From an uncultured Tateyamaria sp. (GTDB lineage: Bacteria; Pseudomonadota; Alphaproteobacteria; Rhodobacterales; Rhodobacteraceae), in NCBI RefSeq assembly GCF_947504105.1, contig NZ_CANNGP010000004.1:118966-182965 (forward strand): 64,000 bases of DNA, given 5' to 3'. Below are positions 55,264 through 64,000 of the stretch, piece by piece. The notes under the pieces were generated by a model. That model made no database searches. It was not told the origin of the DNA and worked only from the letters and a program-made list of their open reading frames with translations. Position numbers and translations under genes: made by a program. How positions within the stretch are numbered: position 1 is the first letter of the stretch; each line of letters starts with the position of its first letter.

Positions 55264-56280
55264 TCAGCTGCCGCTTTTTGCGTCGGCGAGCGTCTTGACG
55301 ACCAGATCATAGAGCTCCTGACCGGGTATGCCCTGCGCTTCCATGTCCGCAATCCAAGCATCACGCGCCGGATCGGCTGCGATCGCACGGAACTCGGCAA
55401 TGACCGCTTCATCGATCTCAACCTTCTGTACGCCCTTCTCTTCCAGCACGCCGTCCCAGCGTTCCAGCAGCTCGGCGTAATTGGAAAGATAATGATCCAA
55501 GGCCTCGGAAACCGAGCTGTCGAGCGCCGCTTTGTGCTCGTCCGACAGGCTGTCATAGGCATCTATGTTCACCACTACCGGGCAGTTCACAGTGCCGGGG
55601 TTCAGGTTGGCCGTCCACCAGTCTGCTTGGTTGATCGTCCCAAACGACAGATGCGCGTGCTGGGCAAAGGCCACGGTGTCCACGACGCCCGATTCCATCG
55701 CCTGATAGGCTTCGGTTGCTGTAACAGAAGTCGGCACGCCGCCAACGCTTTCAAAGGCTTTGCCCAATCCACCCGTCGCGCGCACGCGCATGCCGTCAAA
55801 ATCGGCCAACGTTGTTTTGGGGTCACCCGTGCCAACAAGATTGTATTGTGGCATTGGTGACGTCATCAGAAGACGTGCGTTCCATTGCTCCATCTCTTCA
55901 ACCGCAGCCGGGTGCTGATACACGGCCGACGCAACAGCCACTTCCTGCTCAAGGTTCTCGACCCCGAGGAAAGGCAATTCCAAGACGGTGATCACGCGGT
56001 TCTTGTCGCGGTGGTAGCCCGCGCAGAACTGCGCCATTTCGAACGCGCCGATGGAAATGCCATCAAGGTTCTCGCGGTTCTTGGACAGGCCACCATAGCT
56101 GATGTTCATGGTGAATTCGCCGTTTGTCTTTTCAGACACCAGTTCGGCCAGCTTTTCCACATGCTCGGTAAAGGCGCGGCGCTTGCCCCAGACCGATACG
56201 TTCCATTCCGTTGCGGCGGCTTCGAGTGCAAATGTGCACGATACGGCGGCAACGATGCCGCCTACTGCGAATTTGTTCAT
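55264..56280 (-). CDS. dctP: TRAP transporter substrate-binding protein (DctP-like)
   Basis: 338 residues with a signal peptide (about 1-23, MNKFAVGGIVAAVSCTFALE). The DctP signatures are LADFDGMRVRATGGLGKAFESVGG (about 158-181) with the Arg that holds the substrate carboxylate, and ATEAYQAMESGVVDTVAF (about 188-205). It delivers an organic anion to DctQM. First gene of the TRAP operon, divergent from acsA. Confidence 0.93.
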   Translation of the reverse strand: MNKFAVGGIVAAVSCTFALEAAATEWNVSVWGKRRAFTEHVEKLAELVSEKTNGEFTMNISYGGLSKNRENLDGISIGAFEMAQFCAGYHRDKNRVITVLELPFLGVENLEQEVAVASAVYQHPAAVEEMEQWNARLLMTSPMPQYNLVGTGDPKTTLADFDGMRVRATGGLGKAFESVGGVPTSVTATEAYQAMESGVVDTVAFAQHAHLSFGTINQADWWTANLNPGTVNCPVVVNIDAYDSLSDEHKAALDSSVSEALDHYLSNYAELLERWDGVLEEKGVQKVEIDEAVIAEFRAIAADPARDAWIADMEAQGIPGQELYDLVVKTLADAKSGS

Positions 56281-56714
56281 GGTTTTTCTCCCTTGATGCG
56301 GGACCTGACAGCCCGCTTGATGTGGAAGCTAACGTGGCGATCCAACGCTGCCAAGGGCCTGTAACCCCGGTGTGTGTCAGCTTGATTCTTAACGAATTGC
56401 TGTCGCTGCAGTGCAGCAGACGCTTTATCTGAGTTTTTTAGATGCCTTACGCAAAGCGAAGGCGCGCCGTTCTTTAGGTGAGAGCGACAAAAAAGACGCA
56501 TAAGCCCTTGTTAAAAAATACATTTACTCTCTCTTCTGCCACTTTGGGCACGGGTATACTGCCCCATACAACCAACGTCCCATTTATTTCCTTCTGGTCC
56601 ACGTTGCGTATTATCAACACAAAGGGAGGAGGCTGCGCGGACGGCCACGTTGCCATGAAGGATGGCGCGGGGTTTTTCGTACCTCCGACAAGTACAAGAA
56701 GACCAGGAGGAACC
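56281..56714. promoter_or_regulatory. 434-bp divergent region between dctP and acsA
   Basis: No convincing gene. The part from about 56440 to 56600 is A/T-rich (TTAAAAAATACATTTACTC), and TATACT at about 56552-56557 sits inside a GGGCA..TGCCC inverted repeat, a possible -10 under an operator. AGGAGG (56705-56710) is the acsA ribosome site. An open frame continues back to 56478, but its translation there is not family-like. Confidence 0.45.
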
Positions 56715-58667
56715 ATGCCCGACACCAAGACCCACGCGCCACATCCCGATCTCGCAGCCAGTGCACACGTCAACGCGGCACGCTATGATGAGATGTATGC
56801 CGCATCGATAGATGATCCTGCAGCCTTTTGGGACGCCCACGGCAAGCGGGTTGATTGGATGACGCCCTACAGCCAAGTCAAAGATGTATCCTATGACTTG
56901 GGCAACGTGTCGATCAATTGGTATGCCGACGGCACCCTGAACGTGTCGGCCAACTGTATTGACCGGCACCTCGCCAGCCGTGGCAACCAAACCGCGATCA
57001 TCTGGGAACCCGATAGCCCCGACGACGACGCCAAACACATCACATATTCCGAACTGCACGCCGAAACGTGCAAAATGGCCAACGTGCTCAAAGGGCTGGG
57101 CGTGGGCAAAGGCGACCGGGTTGTCATCTACATGCCCATGATCCCAGAAGCCGCCTATGCCATGTTGGCTTGCGCGCATATCGGCGCGATCCATTCAATC
57201 GTGTTTGCCGGCTTCTCGCCTGACGCGCTGGCGGCACGCGTGTCCGGCTGCAATGCCAAGGTGGTGATCACCTCAGACGGTGCCCCGCGCGGCGGCCGTG
57301 TCACCAACCTCAAGGACAATGTGAATCAAGCGCTGATCAACGTGATGCACGATACACATTGTCTTGTGGTCCAGCGCACCGGCCAGCAAATCGCATGGCG
57401 CGACGGTCTGGACCACTGGCTGCACGAAGAGGCGGCAAACGTAGACACTGACTGCCCGCCCGAGGAAATGGGTGCAGAAGACCCGCTTTTTATTCTCTAC
57501 ACCTCCGGCTCCACCGGCCAGCCCAAAGGGGTTGTGCATACAACGGGTGGCTACCTTGTCTATGCCTCGCTGACGCACGAGATCACGTTCGACTACAAGG
57601 ATGGCGACATCTACTGGTGCACCGCGGATGTGGGTTGGGTTACCGGCCACAGCTACATTGTCTACGGTCCACTCGCGAATGGCGCGACGACGCTCATGTT
57701 CGAAGGGGTGCCCACCTATCCCGACGCCTCGCGCTTCTGGCAAGTCTGCGAGAAACATAAAGTGGCGCAGTTCTACACCGCCCCCACCGCCATCCGCGCG
57801 TTGATGGGTCAGGGTAATGACTTCGTCAACAAATGCGATCTGTCCTCGCTCAAACTGCTGGGGACTGTGGGCGAACCGATCAACCCCGAGGCATGGAACT
57901 GGTACAATGACGTGGTTGGGGCTGGGCGTTGTCCCATCGTGGACACGTGGTGGCAGACAGAAACGGGCGGACACCTGATGACGCCGCTTCCCGGCGCGCA
58001 CGCGACCAAACCCGGGGCGGCCATGAAGCCATTCTTTGGCATCAAGCCATTGGTTCTGGAACCTACATCCGGCGATGTCATCGAGGGCAATGGGGTCGAG
58101 GGCGTGCTTGTCATCGCTGACAGCTGGCCTGGCCAGATGCGCACGGTCTGGGGGGATCACGAACGGTTCGAGAAAACCTACTTCTCCGACTACAAGGGCT
58201 ACTATTTTACCGGCGACGGTTGCCGCCGGGACGAAGATGGCGATTACTGGATCACGGGCCGCGTCGATGACGTCATCAACGTTTCAGGCCACCGCATGGG
58301 CACGGCAGAGGTCGAAAGCGCGCTCGTGGCTCACGCCAAAGTGGCCGAGGCCGCAGTGGTTGGCTACCCCCACGACATTAAAGGCCAGGGTATCTATTGC
58401 TATGTGACCTTGATGAATAACGAAGAACCGACAGAGGAGCTACGCAAAGAGCTGCGCACTTGGGTACGCTCCGAGATTGGTCCCATCGCCTCCCCCGATG
58501 TAATCCAATGGGCACCCGGCCTGCCCAAGACACGCTCGGGCAAGATCATGCGCCGCATCCTCCGCAAGATTGCAGAGGACGACTTTGGCGCATTGGGTGA
58601 CACATCGACACTGGCCGACCCTTCAGTGGTCGATGAGCTGATAGAAAACCGGATGACCAAAGGCTGA
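56715..58667 (+). CDS. acsA: Acetyl-CoA synthetase (acetate-CoA ligase)
   Basis: 650 residues, normal for Acs. [20 protein letters not shown] (about 258-277) is the P-loop, WWQTETGGH (about 415) the adenylation motif, and [17 protein letters not shown] (about 605-621) carries the catalytic Lys that acetylation can silence. It activates acetate (or propionate) to the CoA ester. The start [13 protein letters not shown] follows AGGAGG at 4 bp. Confidence 0.95.
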   Translation: MPDTKTHAPHPDLAASAHVNAARYDEMYAASIDDPAAFWDAHGKRVDWMTPYSQVKDVSYDLGNVSINWYADGTLNVSANCIDRHLASRGNQTAIIWEPDSPDDDAKHITYSELHAETCKMANVLKGLGVGKGDRVVIYMPMIPEAAYAMLACAHIGAIHSIVFAGFSPDALAARVSGCNAKVVITSDGAPRGGRVTNLKDNVNQALINVMHDTHCLVVQRTGQQIAWRDGLDHWLHEEAANVDTDCPPEEMGAEDPLFILYTSGSTGQPKGVVHTTGGYLVYASLTHEITFDYKDGDIYWCTADVGWVTGHSYIVYGPLANGATTLMFEGVPTYPDASRFWQVCEKHKVAQFYTAPTAIRALMGQGNDFVNKCDLSSLKLLGTVGEPINPEAWNWYNDVVGAGRCPIVDTWWQTETGGHLMTPLPGAHATKPGAAMKPFFGIKPLVLEPTSGDVIEGNGVEGVLVIADSWPGQMRTVWGDHERFEKTYFSDYKGYYFTGDGCRRDEDGDYWITGRVDDVINVSGHRMGTAEVESALVAHAKVAEAAVVGYPHDIKGQGIYCYVTLMNNEEPTEELRKELRTWVRSEIGPIASPDVIQWAPGLPKTRSGKIMRRILRKIAEDDFGALGDTSTLADPSVVDELIENRMTKG

Positions 58668-58755
58668 CGGGCGTACCGCCGCAAACCACGCCAATCAACT
58701 TGTAAATCGCGCCAAACATCTGGCGCGGTTTCCACATTCACGGCACAGTGTCGCT

Positions 58756-59763
58756 ATGACGGGTACTCACGACACCTACTACAAGATCGCCCGCACGACC
58801 GAACAATTGTGCGGACTTTTGCACGTGGACCCGACGGCCGTCATGCGGCGGATGCGGTTTCCCACGGACTTTCTGCAGAACGATGGGCGTGGTGTTACAG
58901 CCGCCGATTACTTTTCAGGCTGGAACGCCATCCTCGCCGAAGCGGATCGTGACGATGCGCCGCTGTTTCTGGGCCGTGCCTATGCTCGTGGCCCCTTCAA
59001 CCCCGCTTTTTTTGCATTTACCTGCAGCCCAACCGTGGCGGTTGGGCTTGAGCGGCTTTCCCTGTTCAAACCGCTTACTGGTCCCCTGATTTTATCCCTG
59101 AACAGGTTGCAGGACCAAACGCTGGAAATTACGAAAACTTCAAACCAGCCGACATTGCCCCTGCCCGCTACATTTGCGGCAACCGAACTTGCATTTTTGA
59201 CCGAGGCCATACGTGCCTGTACTGGCCATCATGTCACCCCCCGGTCGGCACGGCTTCCAGAACGCATTGCGTGTCACGAAGCTCTGGAAGAGTTTCTGGG
59301 CACTCCCATCGAAACCGGAGGTGCCAACCGCATAACCCTCTCGCCGGAGGATGCTGACCGCAAGCTGCTGTCAGCCGACCCGGCGCAATGGGCGCAACTC
59401 GAACCGAACTTCAAGCGCCAGATGCAACTACAAAATTCGGAACAGGCGATCGCGGCACGGCTACGCGCCGCATTGTCCGAGATGCTGCCGGCGGGCGAGG
59501 CCACAATCGACGCAGCAGCAAGACGCATGCGGTTAAGCACCCGTAGCCTGCAACGTCTTTTGCGCGCAGAGGGCACACGATTTCAGCAGATCCTCGATAG
59601 CACGCGCGCCAACCTGGCCCGCGAATACCTGACTTCGACCGAATTGAACGTGGCCGAAATCAGCTATCTCCTGGCTTACCGCGATCCAAACTCGTTCTAC
59701 CGCGCGTTCAACACGTGGACCGGCCAGACCCCGCAATCAGTACGTGCGGCCGGAACCAGCTAA
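58756..59763 (+). CDS. AraC-family transcriptional regulator
   Basis: 335 residues. The N-terminal ligand domain (about 25-200) resembles the arabinose-binding-like domain of the OruR/ArgR-type AraC group. The C-terminal double helix-turn-helix (about 235-332) has IDAAARRMRLSTRSLQRLLRAEG and VAEISYLLAYRDPNSFYRAFNTWTG. Convergent with the FAD monooxygenase (stops overlap), so it may regulate that operon or the upstream acsA; neither is shown by the sequence. Confidence 0.92.
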   Translation: MTGTHDTYYKIARTTEQLCGLLHVDPTAVMRRMRFPTDFLQNDGRGVTAADYFSGWNAILAEADRDDAPLFLGRAYARGPFNPAFFAFTCSPTVAVGLERLSLFKPLTGPLILSLNRLQDQTLEITKTSNQPTLPLPATFAATELAFLTEAIRACTGHHVTPRSARLPERIACHEALEEFLGTPIETGGANRITLSPEDADRKLLSADPAQWAQLEPNFKRQMQLQNSEQAIAARLRAALSEMLPAGEATIDAAARRMRLSTRSLQRLLRAEGTRFQQILDSTRANLAREYLTSTELNVAEISYLLAYRDPNSFYRAFNTWTGQTPQSVRAAGTS

Positions 59764-60935
59764 GTCGTCTGCGTCACATCATGACGGTACACCCAGTCCT
59801 GACGCGCGTGTATCAGACCCGGCGCCACGCGTGCGCCAAGGGCCATTGGTCCATAAAACCCGACGCTCCCGATCGGCGTCGCTTTGTGAAATATGCGTGC
59901 ATTGGCAGCGGATCCCGCCTGGATACGAGCAGTCCGGTCGATGCGCTGATCAAAGTAGCGTTGCAAACCAGCCTCAACCGACGCGGCGCTGTCGAGGACG
60001 GTCGCCAGCGTCCATGCATCCTCCAACGCTTGCACCGCCCCCTGTGCCATCGAAGGCAGCATCGGATGCGCTGCATCGCCCAACAGAGTGACCTGTCCGT
60101 CATGCCAGCGCGGCAAGGGCGCCCGATCAAACAAGGCCCAACGGTTCAACAGGGGCGCTGCTGCAATCAGTCCCGCAATTGTCGGATTCCAATCAGCGAA
60201 AGCGGCCATTGCATCGTCCCGGCTGCCCTCAATCCGCCATCCTTCCGGCGCAGGCTCGGGCTCTTCCACCATGCCGACAAAGTTGGCCAGCGTTCCGGCT
60301 CGAAGCCTTGTCGTAACGGCGTGACGCTTATCCCCGACCCACACACATGCGGTAGGCGGTGGCGGATGGTCAAGTGCGTCCATCGGCACAACAGCGCGCC
60401 ACGCGATATTGCCAGTATAGCGCGGCTTGTCCGGACCAAGCATTTGGTGGCGGACTACAGAGTGGAGACCATCCGCCCCAACAACGAGATCCCCCGAGAC
60501 ACGGCTACCATCTTCGAACTGGATCGAACCGTCGGGATCGTAACCCGAGACACCTTGCCCCGTTTGCACAGCGCCAGGTGTGAGCTCCGTGAGGCGCGCA
60601 GCCAAAGCATCGACCAGATCGGCGCGGTGAACGTGTACGTATGGTGCACCCCAGCGCTGCGCGGCGTAGCCTTTCATTTGCAGCGAAAACACCTGTCGCC
60701 CCGATACCCCCAAGCGCATCTCGATCGCGTCGGGTTCAAACAGTGTCTGGCGCAAATGCTCCGACACGCCCAGCGCTTCAAGCACATGCCAACCGTTGGG
60801 AGAAATCTGCAGCCCAGCGCCCATTTCGGTCAACGCGGGAGCCTGCTCGAACACGGACACATCCCACCCCCGCAGACGCAGTGCAATGGCAGTGGACAGG
60901 CCCCCTATTCCACCGCCAGCGATCAATGCTCTCAT
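59760..60935 (-). CDS. FAD-dependent aromatic-type monooxygenase (salicylate hydroxylase-like)
   Basis: 391 residues of the group A flavoprotein hydroxylases. GGGIGGLSTAIALRLRG (about 7-23), the DG motif VGADGLHSVVR (about 153-163) and LLGDAAHPMLPSMAQGAVQALED (about 280-302) bind FAD and NAD(P)H. Such enzymes hydroxylate salicylate-like or N-heteroaromatic acids. Last gene of a three-gene operon; its ATG overlaps the CoA-transferase stop by 4 bp. Confidence 0.9.
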   Translation of the reverse strand: MRALIAGGGIGGLSTAIALRLRGWDVSVFEQAPALTEMGAGLQISPNGWHVLEALGVSEHLRQTLFEPDAIEMRLGVSGRQVFSLQMKGYAAQRWGAPYVHVHRADLVDALAARLTELTPGAVQTGQGVSGYDPDGSIQFEDGSRVSGDLVVGADGLHSVVRHQMLGPDKPRYTGNIAWRAVVPMDALDHPPPPTACVWVGDKRHAVTTRLRAGTLANFVGMVEEPEPAPEGWRIEGSRDDAMAAFADWNPTIAGLIAAAPLLNRWALFDRAPLPRWHDGQVTLLGDAAHPMLPSMAQGAVQALEDAWTLATVLDSAASVEAGLQRYFDQRIDRTARIQAGSAANARIFHKATPIGSVGFYGPMALGARVAPGLIHARQDWVYRHDVTQTT

Positions 60936-62050
60936 GTCAGCACTCCGTCGGCCCGGAGCGCCACAATGTGCGCAGTATCGTAGCCAAGGTCAGACAGTAT
61001 CGCCTCGGCATCTTTACCGGGTGCGGTTGGAGCGGTCGGGTCACGGGGCGCGCTATCGCTGAAACGAGGGGCCGGTGCCGCCTGCCATACATCACCCACC
61101 GAAACGTAAGTTCCGCGATCAGCCATGTGCGGATCCCGCTGCGCTTCCGCCATCGAGAGTACAGGGGCAACGCATGCGTCCGTTCCGTCGAACACCTTGG
61201 CCCACGCATCACGCGGACGGCGTGCGAACACTTTGGAAAAGGTATCCACCAGCATCGGCCAACCGCTTCGATCACTCTGATCCGGCAGACTGGCCAGCTC
61301 CAAATCCAGTCCGTCAAGCAATGCTGCATAGAACTGAGGCTCCAAAGCGGCGACAGCCACATCGCGACCATCCGCGCAACGGTAGCAGCGATAGAACGGT
61401 GCGCCCCCATCCAACCAGTTCTGACCGGGCTGATCCGTCCAGAACCCATTTGCCATGAACCCGTGCAACAGCCCCATCATAGCCGGAACGCCATCGACCA
61501 TGGCGGCATCGACCACCTGACCTTTCCCCGTCCGCCCCCGCGCGATCACGGCCGACAGCACTCCAAAGACAAGAAACATCGCACCCCCACCATAATCCGC
61601 GATCATGTTCAAAGGAGGGCGCGGCGGCGTATCAGCCGTTGCCATCAGACTCAGAACACCTGTTTGAGCCAGGTAAGTCAGATCATGACCCGCGGTTTGG
61701 GCCAGCGGCCCATCCTGCCCCCATCCTGTCATGCGCCCGTAGATCAGCGTGTCTGGCATTTCGTCTGGCCCCAAACCAAGACGCTCCATCACACCCGGAC
61801 GGAAGCCCTCGATCAGGATGTCGGCCTGTCCTAAGAGATCCTTTGCTACTGCACGCCCAACGACAGATTTAAGGTTCAAAGCCACGGACCGTTTGCCACG
61901 TCGATTCACATCGTGCCGATCAGCAGGACCAGATACGCGGTCAATCACGACGACCTCGGCCCCCATATCCGCCAAAAGCTGCCCCACCAGCGGGGCCGGA
62001 CCAAGTCCGGCAAACTCGATCACCTTCAACCCGAACAACGGCCCGGTCAT
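60932..62050 (-). CDS. CaiB/BaiF family CoA-transferase (or alpha-methylacyl-CoA racemase-like)
   Basis: 372 residues. FGLKVIEFAGLGPAPLVGQLLADMGAEV (about 5-32) opens the family III fold. GKGQVVDAAMVDGVPAMMG holds the catalytic Asp (about residue 168), and IEGFRPGVMERLGLGPDEM matches the conserved Arg region. The GLGPAP opening is closer to racemases such as AMACR than to formyl- or carnitine-CoA transferases. Overlaps both neighbours by 4 bp. Confidence 0.9.
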   Translation of the reverse strand: MTGPLFGLKVIEFAGLGPAPLVGQLLADMGAEVVVIDRVSGPADRHDVNRRGKRSVALNLKSVVGRAVAKDLLGQADILIEGFRPGVMERLGLGPDEMPDTLIYGRMTGWGQDGPLAQTAGHDLTYLAQTGVLSLMATADTPPRPPLNMIADYGGGAMFLVFGVLSAVIARGRTGKGQVVDAAMVDGVPAMMGLLHGFMANGFWTDQPGQNWLDGGAPFYRCYRCADGRDVAVAALEPQFYAALLDGLDLELASLPDQSDRSGWPMLVDTFSKVFARRPRDAWAKVFDGTDACVAPVLSMAEAQRDPHMADRGTYVSVGDVWQAAPAPRFSDSAPRDPTAPTAPGKDAEAILSDLGYDTAHIVALRADGVLT

Positions 62051-63285
62051 CTGCACGCCTCGATTGTGCCATCGGCGACCCACCCGTCAAACACAGCCAG
62101 AGCCGCATCGGCAAATGCGTCATCATTGATATGCGCCGTGATTTCGGTAAATCCAAGCGGCTCTGTGATCACAGCGCGCATCTCATCACAAAAGGCGGCC
62201 AGACCCTCGGGGTCGTGCGCTGGCTGGCCCGGACGATCCCATTCCTCAATCCCGCCTGAGGGCAGGATGACATGGGCAGGTGTGTCACTGGCCTTAAGCC
62301 GTTTTGCAATTTCGCGAGCCGTCGCGCGGCGCTCATCGGCATTGAAGGCGGAGCATTTGATCAACCGGTTGTGTGCATGGAAGGGACGATCACGGTACTG
62401 CTCAGGGATTTCTTGCCAACCGGCAAAGTCAATCAGATCAAGGCACCCCGGGGCGACTATCTGCGGAATACCCGCACGTCCTGCATTCAGCATGCGATCC
62501 TGGCCGCCATTCACCACAGATCCCGCCATCAAGTTACCCAGCTCGGACAGGGCGAAATCCATAACGCACACAAAACCGCCCTCGCGCGCGATACTTTCGA
62601 ACGCCATGCCGCCCATCCCGGTGGCGTGAAAGATCGCAACTTCGTATCCGCGCGTTTCCAGTTCAGGCTTCAAGCGTTTCATATAACGCAGACATGAAGA
62701 GCCAAGCGATGTCATGCCAACCATTGGGCGATCCGCTGTCGGGGATTCGACCGCCCGCGCAGCGCCTAAAACCGCCCCCGCCGCCTGGCTCAGCGATGCC
62801 TTGCAAACCGAGTTCAGGCCATAAAGTCCCCCCGCCCAAAGGATCATTTGAATGTCTGCTGACAGACGGTCCGTTGGAATAATGGGCGAGAAGCTGACCG
62901 TGGAGACAACATATTTAGGGACCCCCAACGGCAGAGCCTGGCATATATCCAGAGCCGCATCCGTGCCCATGGAACCGCCCAAGACCACCACCCCATCAAA
63001 TCGGCCCTGGTCCAGCAGCGACTGCGCAAGTATACTCGCCCCCTGCGCCATCATCTGCATGGCCGCGTTTTCATCGCCACTGTCGATCACAGCCTGAATT
63101 GTGGTACCTGCAGCTTCTGCCACATCGGTTTTCGAGATATCGACCGGCCGCTCGGGATCGCCCAACACTGAAATGTCCATAGCAAGTACGCCGCCACCCA
63201 TCGCGATGATACGTTCTGCCATATAGGTCAATTCATCGTTCTTGGTGTCATAGGTCCCGACAACTAAAATCGTCTTGTCCACCAT
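62047..63285 (-). CDS. Tm-1-like ATP-binding domain protein (UPF0261)
   Basis: 412 residues. MVDKTILVVGTYDTKNDELTYM (about 1-22) and VVLGGSMGTDAALDICQALPLG (about 104-125) mark the family. The plant member Tm-1 binds a viral replicase, while bacterial members occur in catabolic operons with no agreed reaction. First gene of the three-gene operon. An upstream extension (to 63417) is not family-like. Confidence 0.92.
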   Translation of the reverse strand: MVDKTILVVGTYDTKNDELTYMAERIIAMGGGVLAMDISVLGDPERPVDISKTDVAEAAGTTIQAVIDSGDENAAMQMMAQGASILAQSLLDQGRFDGVVVLGGSMGTDAALDICQALPLGVPKYVVSTVSFSPIIPTDRLSADIQMILWAGGLYGLNSVCKASLSQAAGAVLGAARAVESPTADRPMVGMTSLGSSCLRYMKRLKPELETRGYEVAIFHATGMGGMAFESIAREGGFVCVMDFALSELGNLMAGSVVNGGQDRMLNAGRAGIPQIVAPGCLDLIDFAGWQEIPEQYRDRPFHAHNRLIKCSAFNADERRATAREIAKRLKASDTPAHVILPSGGIEEWDRPGQPAHDPEGLAAFCDEMRAVITEPLGFTEITAHINDDAFADAALAVFDGWVADGTIEACR

Positions 63286-63537
63286 GGGCACATCCCCCGT
63301 TTTGCCATTGCATGCAATCACAGGCGACGAAACGGCGAAACCGCAAAAGCGGCGTAGGCAAACAACACCGAACCTGAGACAAACGAAAATGAGGCACTGG
63401 AGAGGGATAACTGGCATCTTCTCAATGCTACATTACCCTGACAGAGAGGCGGAATTCGGTAACTTTTATTGATAAGGACAACAGCAATTACAGCTGGCTT
63501 GCTCAAGTCGTGGAATGCTTCAATGAGCAGCCTCATC
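63286..63537. other. Gene-free stretch before the mobile-element fragments
   Basis: No supported gene. It should contain the promoter of the Tm-1-like operon (reading left). A/T content rises toward 63480. A 72-codon open frame on the minus strand has no recognisable features. Confidence 0.4.
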
Positions 63538-63797
63538 TGACTGATCCAAGTTGCTTGTTAGTGTACCGCCGGCCCTTGATCTATCGGGATGATGATTTCA
63601 GGTTATGGCGGGCGGTAGCCCATAGCGCTGTGGGGGCGTTTGGTGTTGTAGTGTCTCCTCCATTGCTCGATCAGAATTTGCGCTTCGCGCAAGCTGCAAA
63701 AGATCTCACCATTGAGCGGTTCATCCTTGAATCGGCCATTGAAGCTTTCACAGCACCGGTTCCCCCAAGGGCTCTCTGGTTCGATGTTAGCCGTCTT
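63538..63797 (-). mobile_element. 3' remnant of an IS3-family element (transposase C-terminus)
   Basis: The minus strand, from 63797 to the stop at 63605-63603, translates as KTANIEPESPWGN, CCESFNGRFKDEPLNGEIF, SLREAQILIEQWRRHYN and TKRPHSAMGYRPP, the unmistakable end of an IS3-family OrfB (DDE) transposase, with the catalytic Glu in CESFNGR. About 65 bp beyond the stop, TGACTGATCCAAG at 63538 may be the terminal repeat. The N-terminal part of the transposase is missing: the match breaks off at about 63797, where integrase-like sequence begins. Non-functional fragment. Confidence 0.85.
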
Positions 63798-63804
63798 GGG
63801 TGGG

Positions 63805-63891
63805 TCAAAGACCTGTCCGAAGGGGTTACGGCACGCATATGGTGCGCGAGCAGTGGTATCCGGAGTAACACTTCACATGCTGCAAAAGTGG
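63805..63891 (+). pseudogene. Tyrosine recombinase (integrase) scrap
   Basis: The plus frame reads SKTCPKGLRHAYGARAVVSG, then VTLHMLQKW, closely resembling the catalytic LRHxxG...LQKWxGH region of site-specific integrases. After KW the match is lost (VPLVYDN instead of MGHA). Only about 29 codons remain, between two IS fragments. It must be a relic. Confidence 0.65.
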
Positions 63892-63923
63892 GTGCCCCTG
63901 GTTTACGACAACCTAGGCAGGAC

Positions 63924-64000
63924 TGACCCAGCCCCCTGAAATCAGGCCACTGAGGTGCTAGTAATCCGTCCCAAGAAAGGATGGACTATGAAACGCAGAT
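63924..64000 (+). mobile_element. Left end of an IS3-family element with start of orfA (runs off window)
   Basis: TGACCCAGCCCCCTGAAATC at 63924 looks like an IS3-type terminal repeat. An ATG at 63988, after AAGAAAGG, starts MKRR, the usual opening of IS3-family OrfA. The rest lies outside the window, so completeness is unknown. Confidence 0.65.

Noticed and set aside
56478..56714. 79-codon N-terminal extension of acetyl-CoA synthetase
   Set aside because: Not family-like; AGGAGG sits directly before the ATG at 56715.
59715..61834. Two long plus-strand frames (422 and 397 codons) antisense to the monooxygenase and CoA-transferase
   Set aside because: Both oppose genes with complete catalytic motifs.

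Overview
The window looks like chromosome from a marine alphaproteobacterium of the Rhodobacterales (Roseobacter group). Reasons: high GC with strong GC3 bias; heterotetrameric sarcosine oxidase (soxB, soxD, soxA, soxG); a TRAP dicarboxylate-type transporter; a yajC-secD-secF-ccmABCDG gene string; a VPLPA-type C-terminal sorting tag; and a GC-rich intergenic element ending in an A/T-rich 'AAATAAACTCC' tail that I associate with this order. I cannot name a genus. I saw no rRNA, tRNA or CRISPR array.

Layout. 1-2.3 kb: the 3' end of a LodA/GoxA-type quinoprotein amino-acid oxidase gene and its LodB-type flavoprotein partner. 2.4-11.3 kb: mixed housekeeping (alpha/beta hydrolase-OsmC fusion, bioY, DUF6314, purB, two small secreted proteins, an orphan fliG, a DMT exporter, a lipid A-type acyltransferase, a DUF1223 protein). 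11.5-15.9 kb: acnA, an SDR and a VPLPA-tagged surface protein. 15.9-23.1 kb, minus strand: ten tightly packed genes yajC-secD-secF-TSUP-Mth938-ccmA-ccmB-ccmC-ccmD-ccmG, so protein translocation and cytochrome c maturation are probably cotranscribed. 23.2-31 kb: trypsin-like protease, serS, a DUF2235 hydrolase, a TspO-like membrane protein, and the YfgM-like/bamB/der operon.

31-40.4 kb: an RND efflux adaptor and an unusually long RND pump, an SRPBCC protein, an Atm1-type ABC exporter, a LysM protein and a LOG-family nucleosidase. 41-48.3 kb: sodB, then the sarcosine oxidase locus, which is split. soxD-soxA-soxG sit together, but soxB is separated from them by about 0.9 kb holding three tiny membrane-protein genes, a perfect 20-bp palindrome over a ribosome binding site and a terminator-like hairpin. 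48.4-53.1 kb: ccmI-ruvX-DUF1289, an Fe(II)/2-oxoglutarate dioxygenase-like gene overlapping a TSUP transporter, and dusA. 53.2-58.7 kb: a TRAP operon (dctP-dctQ-dctM) divergent from acetyl-CoA synthetase. 58.7-63.3 kb: an AraC regulator facing a three-gene, ATGA-overlapped operon (Tm-1-like, CaiB/BaiF CoA-transferase, FAD monooxygenase) that looks like an uncharacterised catabolic module. The last 0.5 kb is a pile-up of an IS3-family transposase tail, a tyrosine-recombinase scrap and the left end of a second IS3-type element that runs off the window.

Most of the window is ordinary core genome. The parts most worth a second look are the interrupted sarcosine oxidase locus with its palindrome, the low-GC3 membrane insert inside the RND pump, the Tm-1/CaiB/monooxygenase operon, and the mobile-element pile-up at the right edge. 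All functional calls come from reading motifs and gene order by eye; no database search was run.
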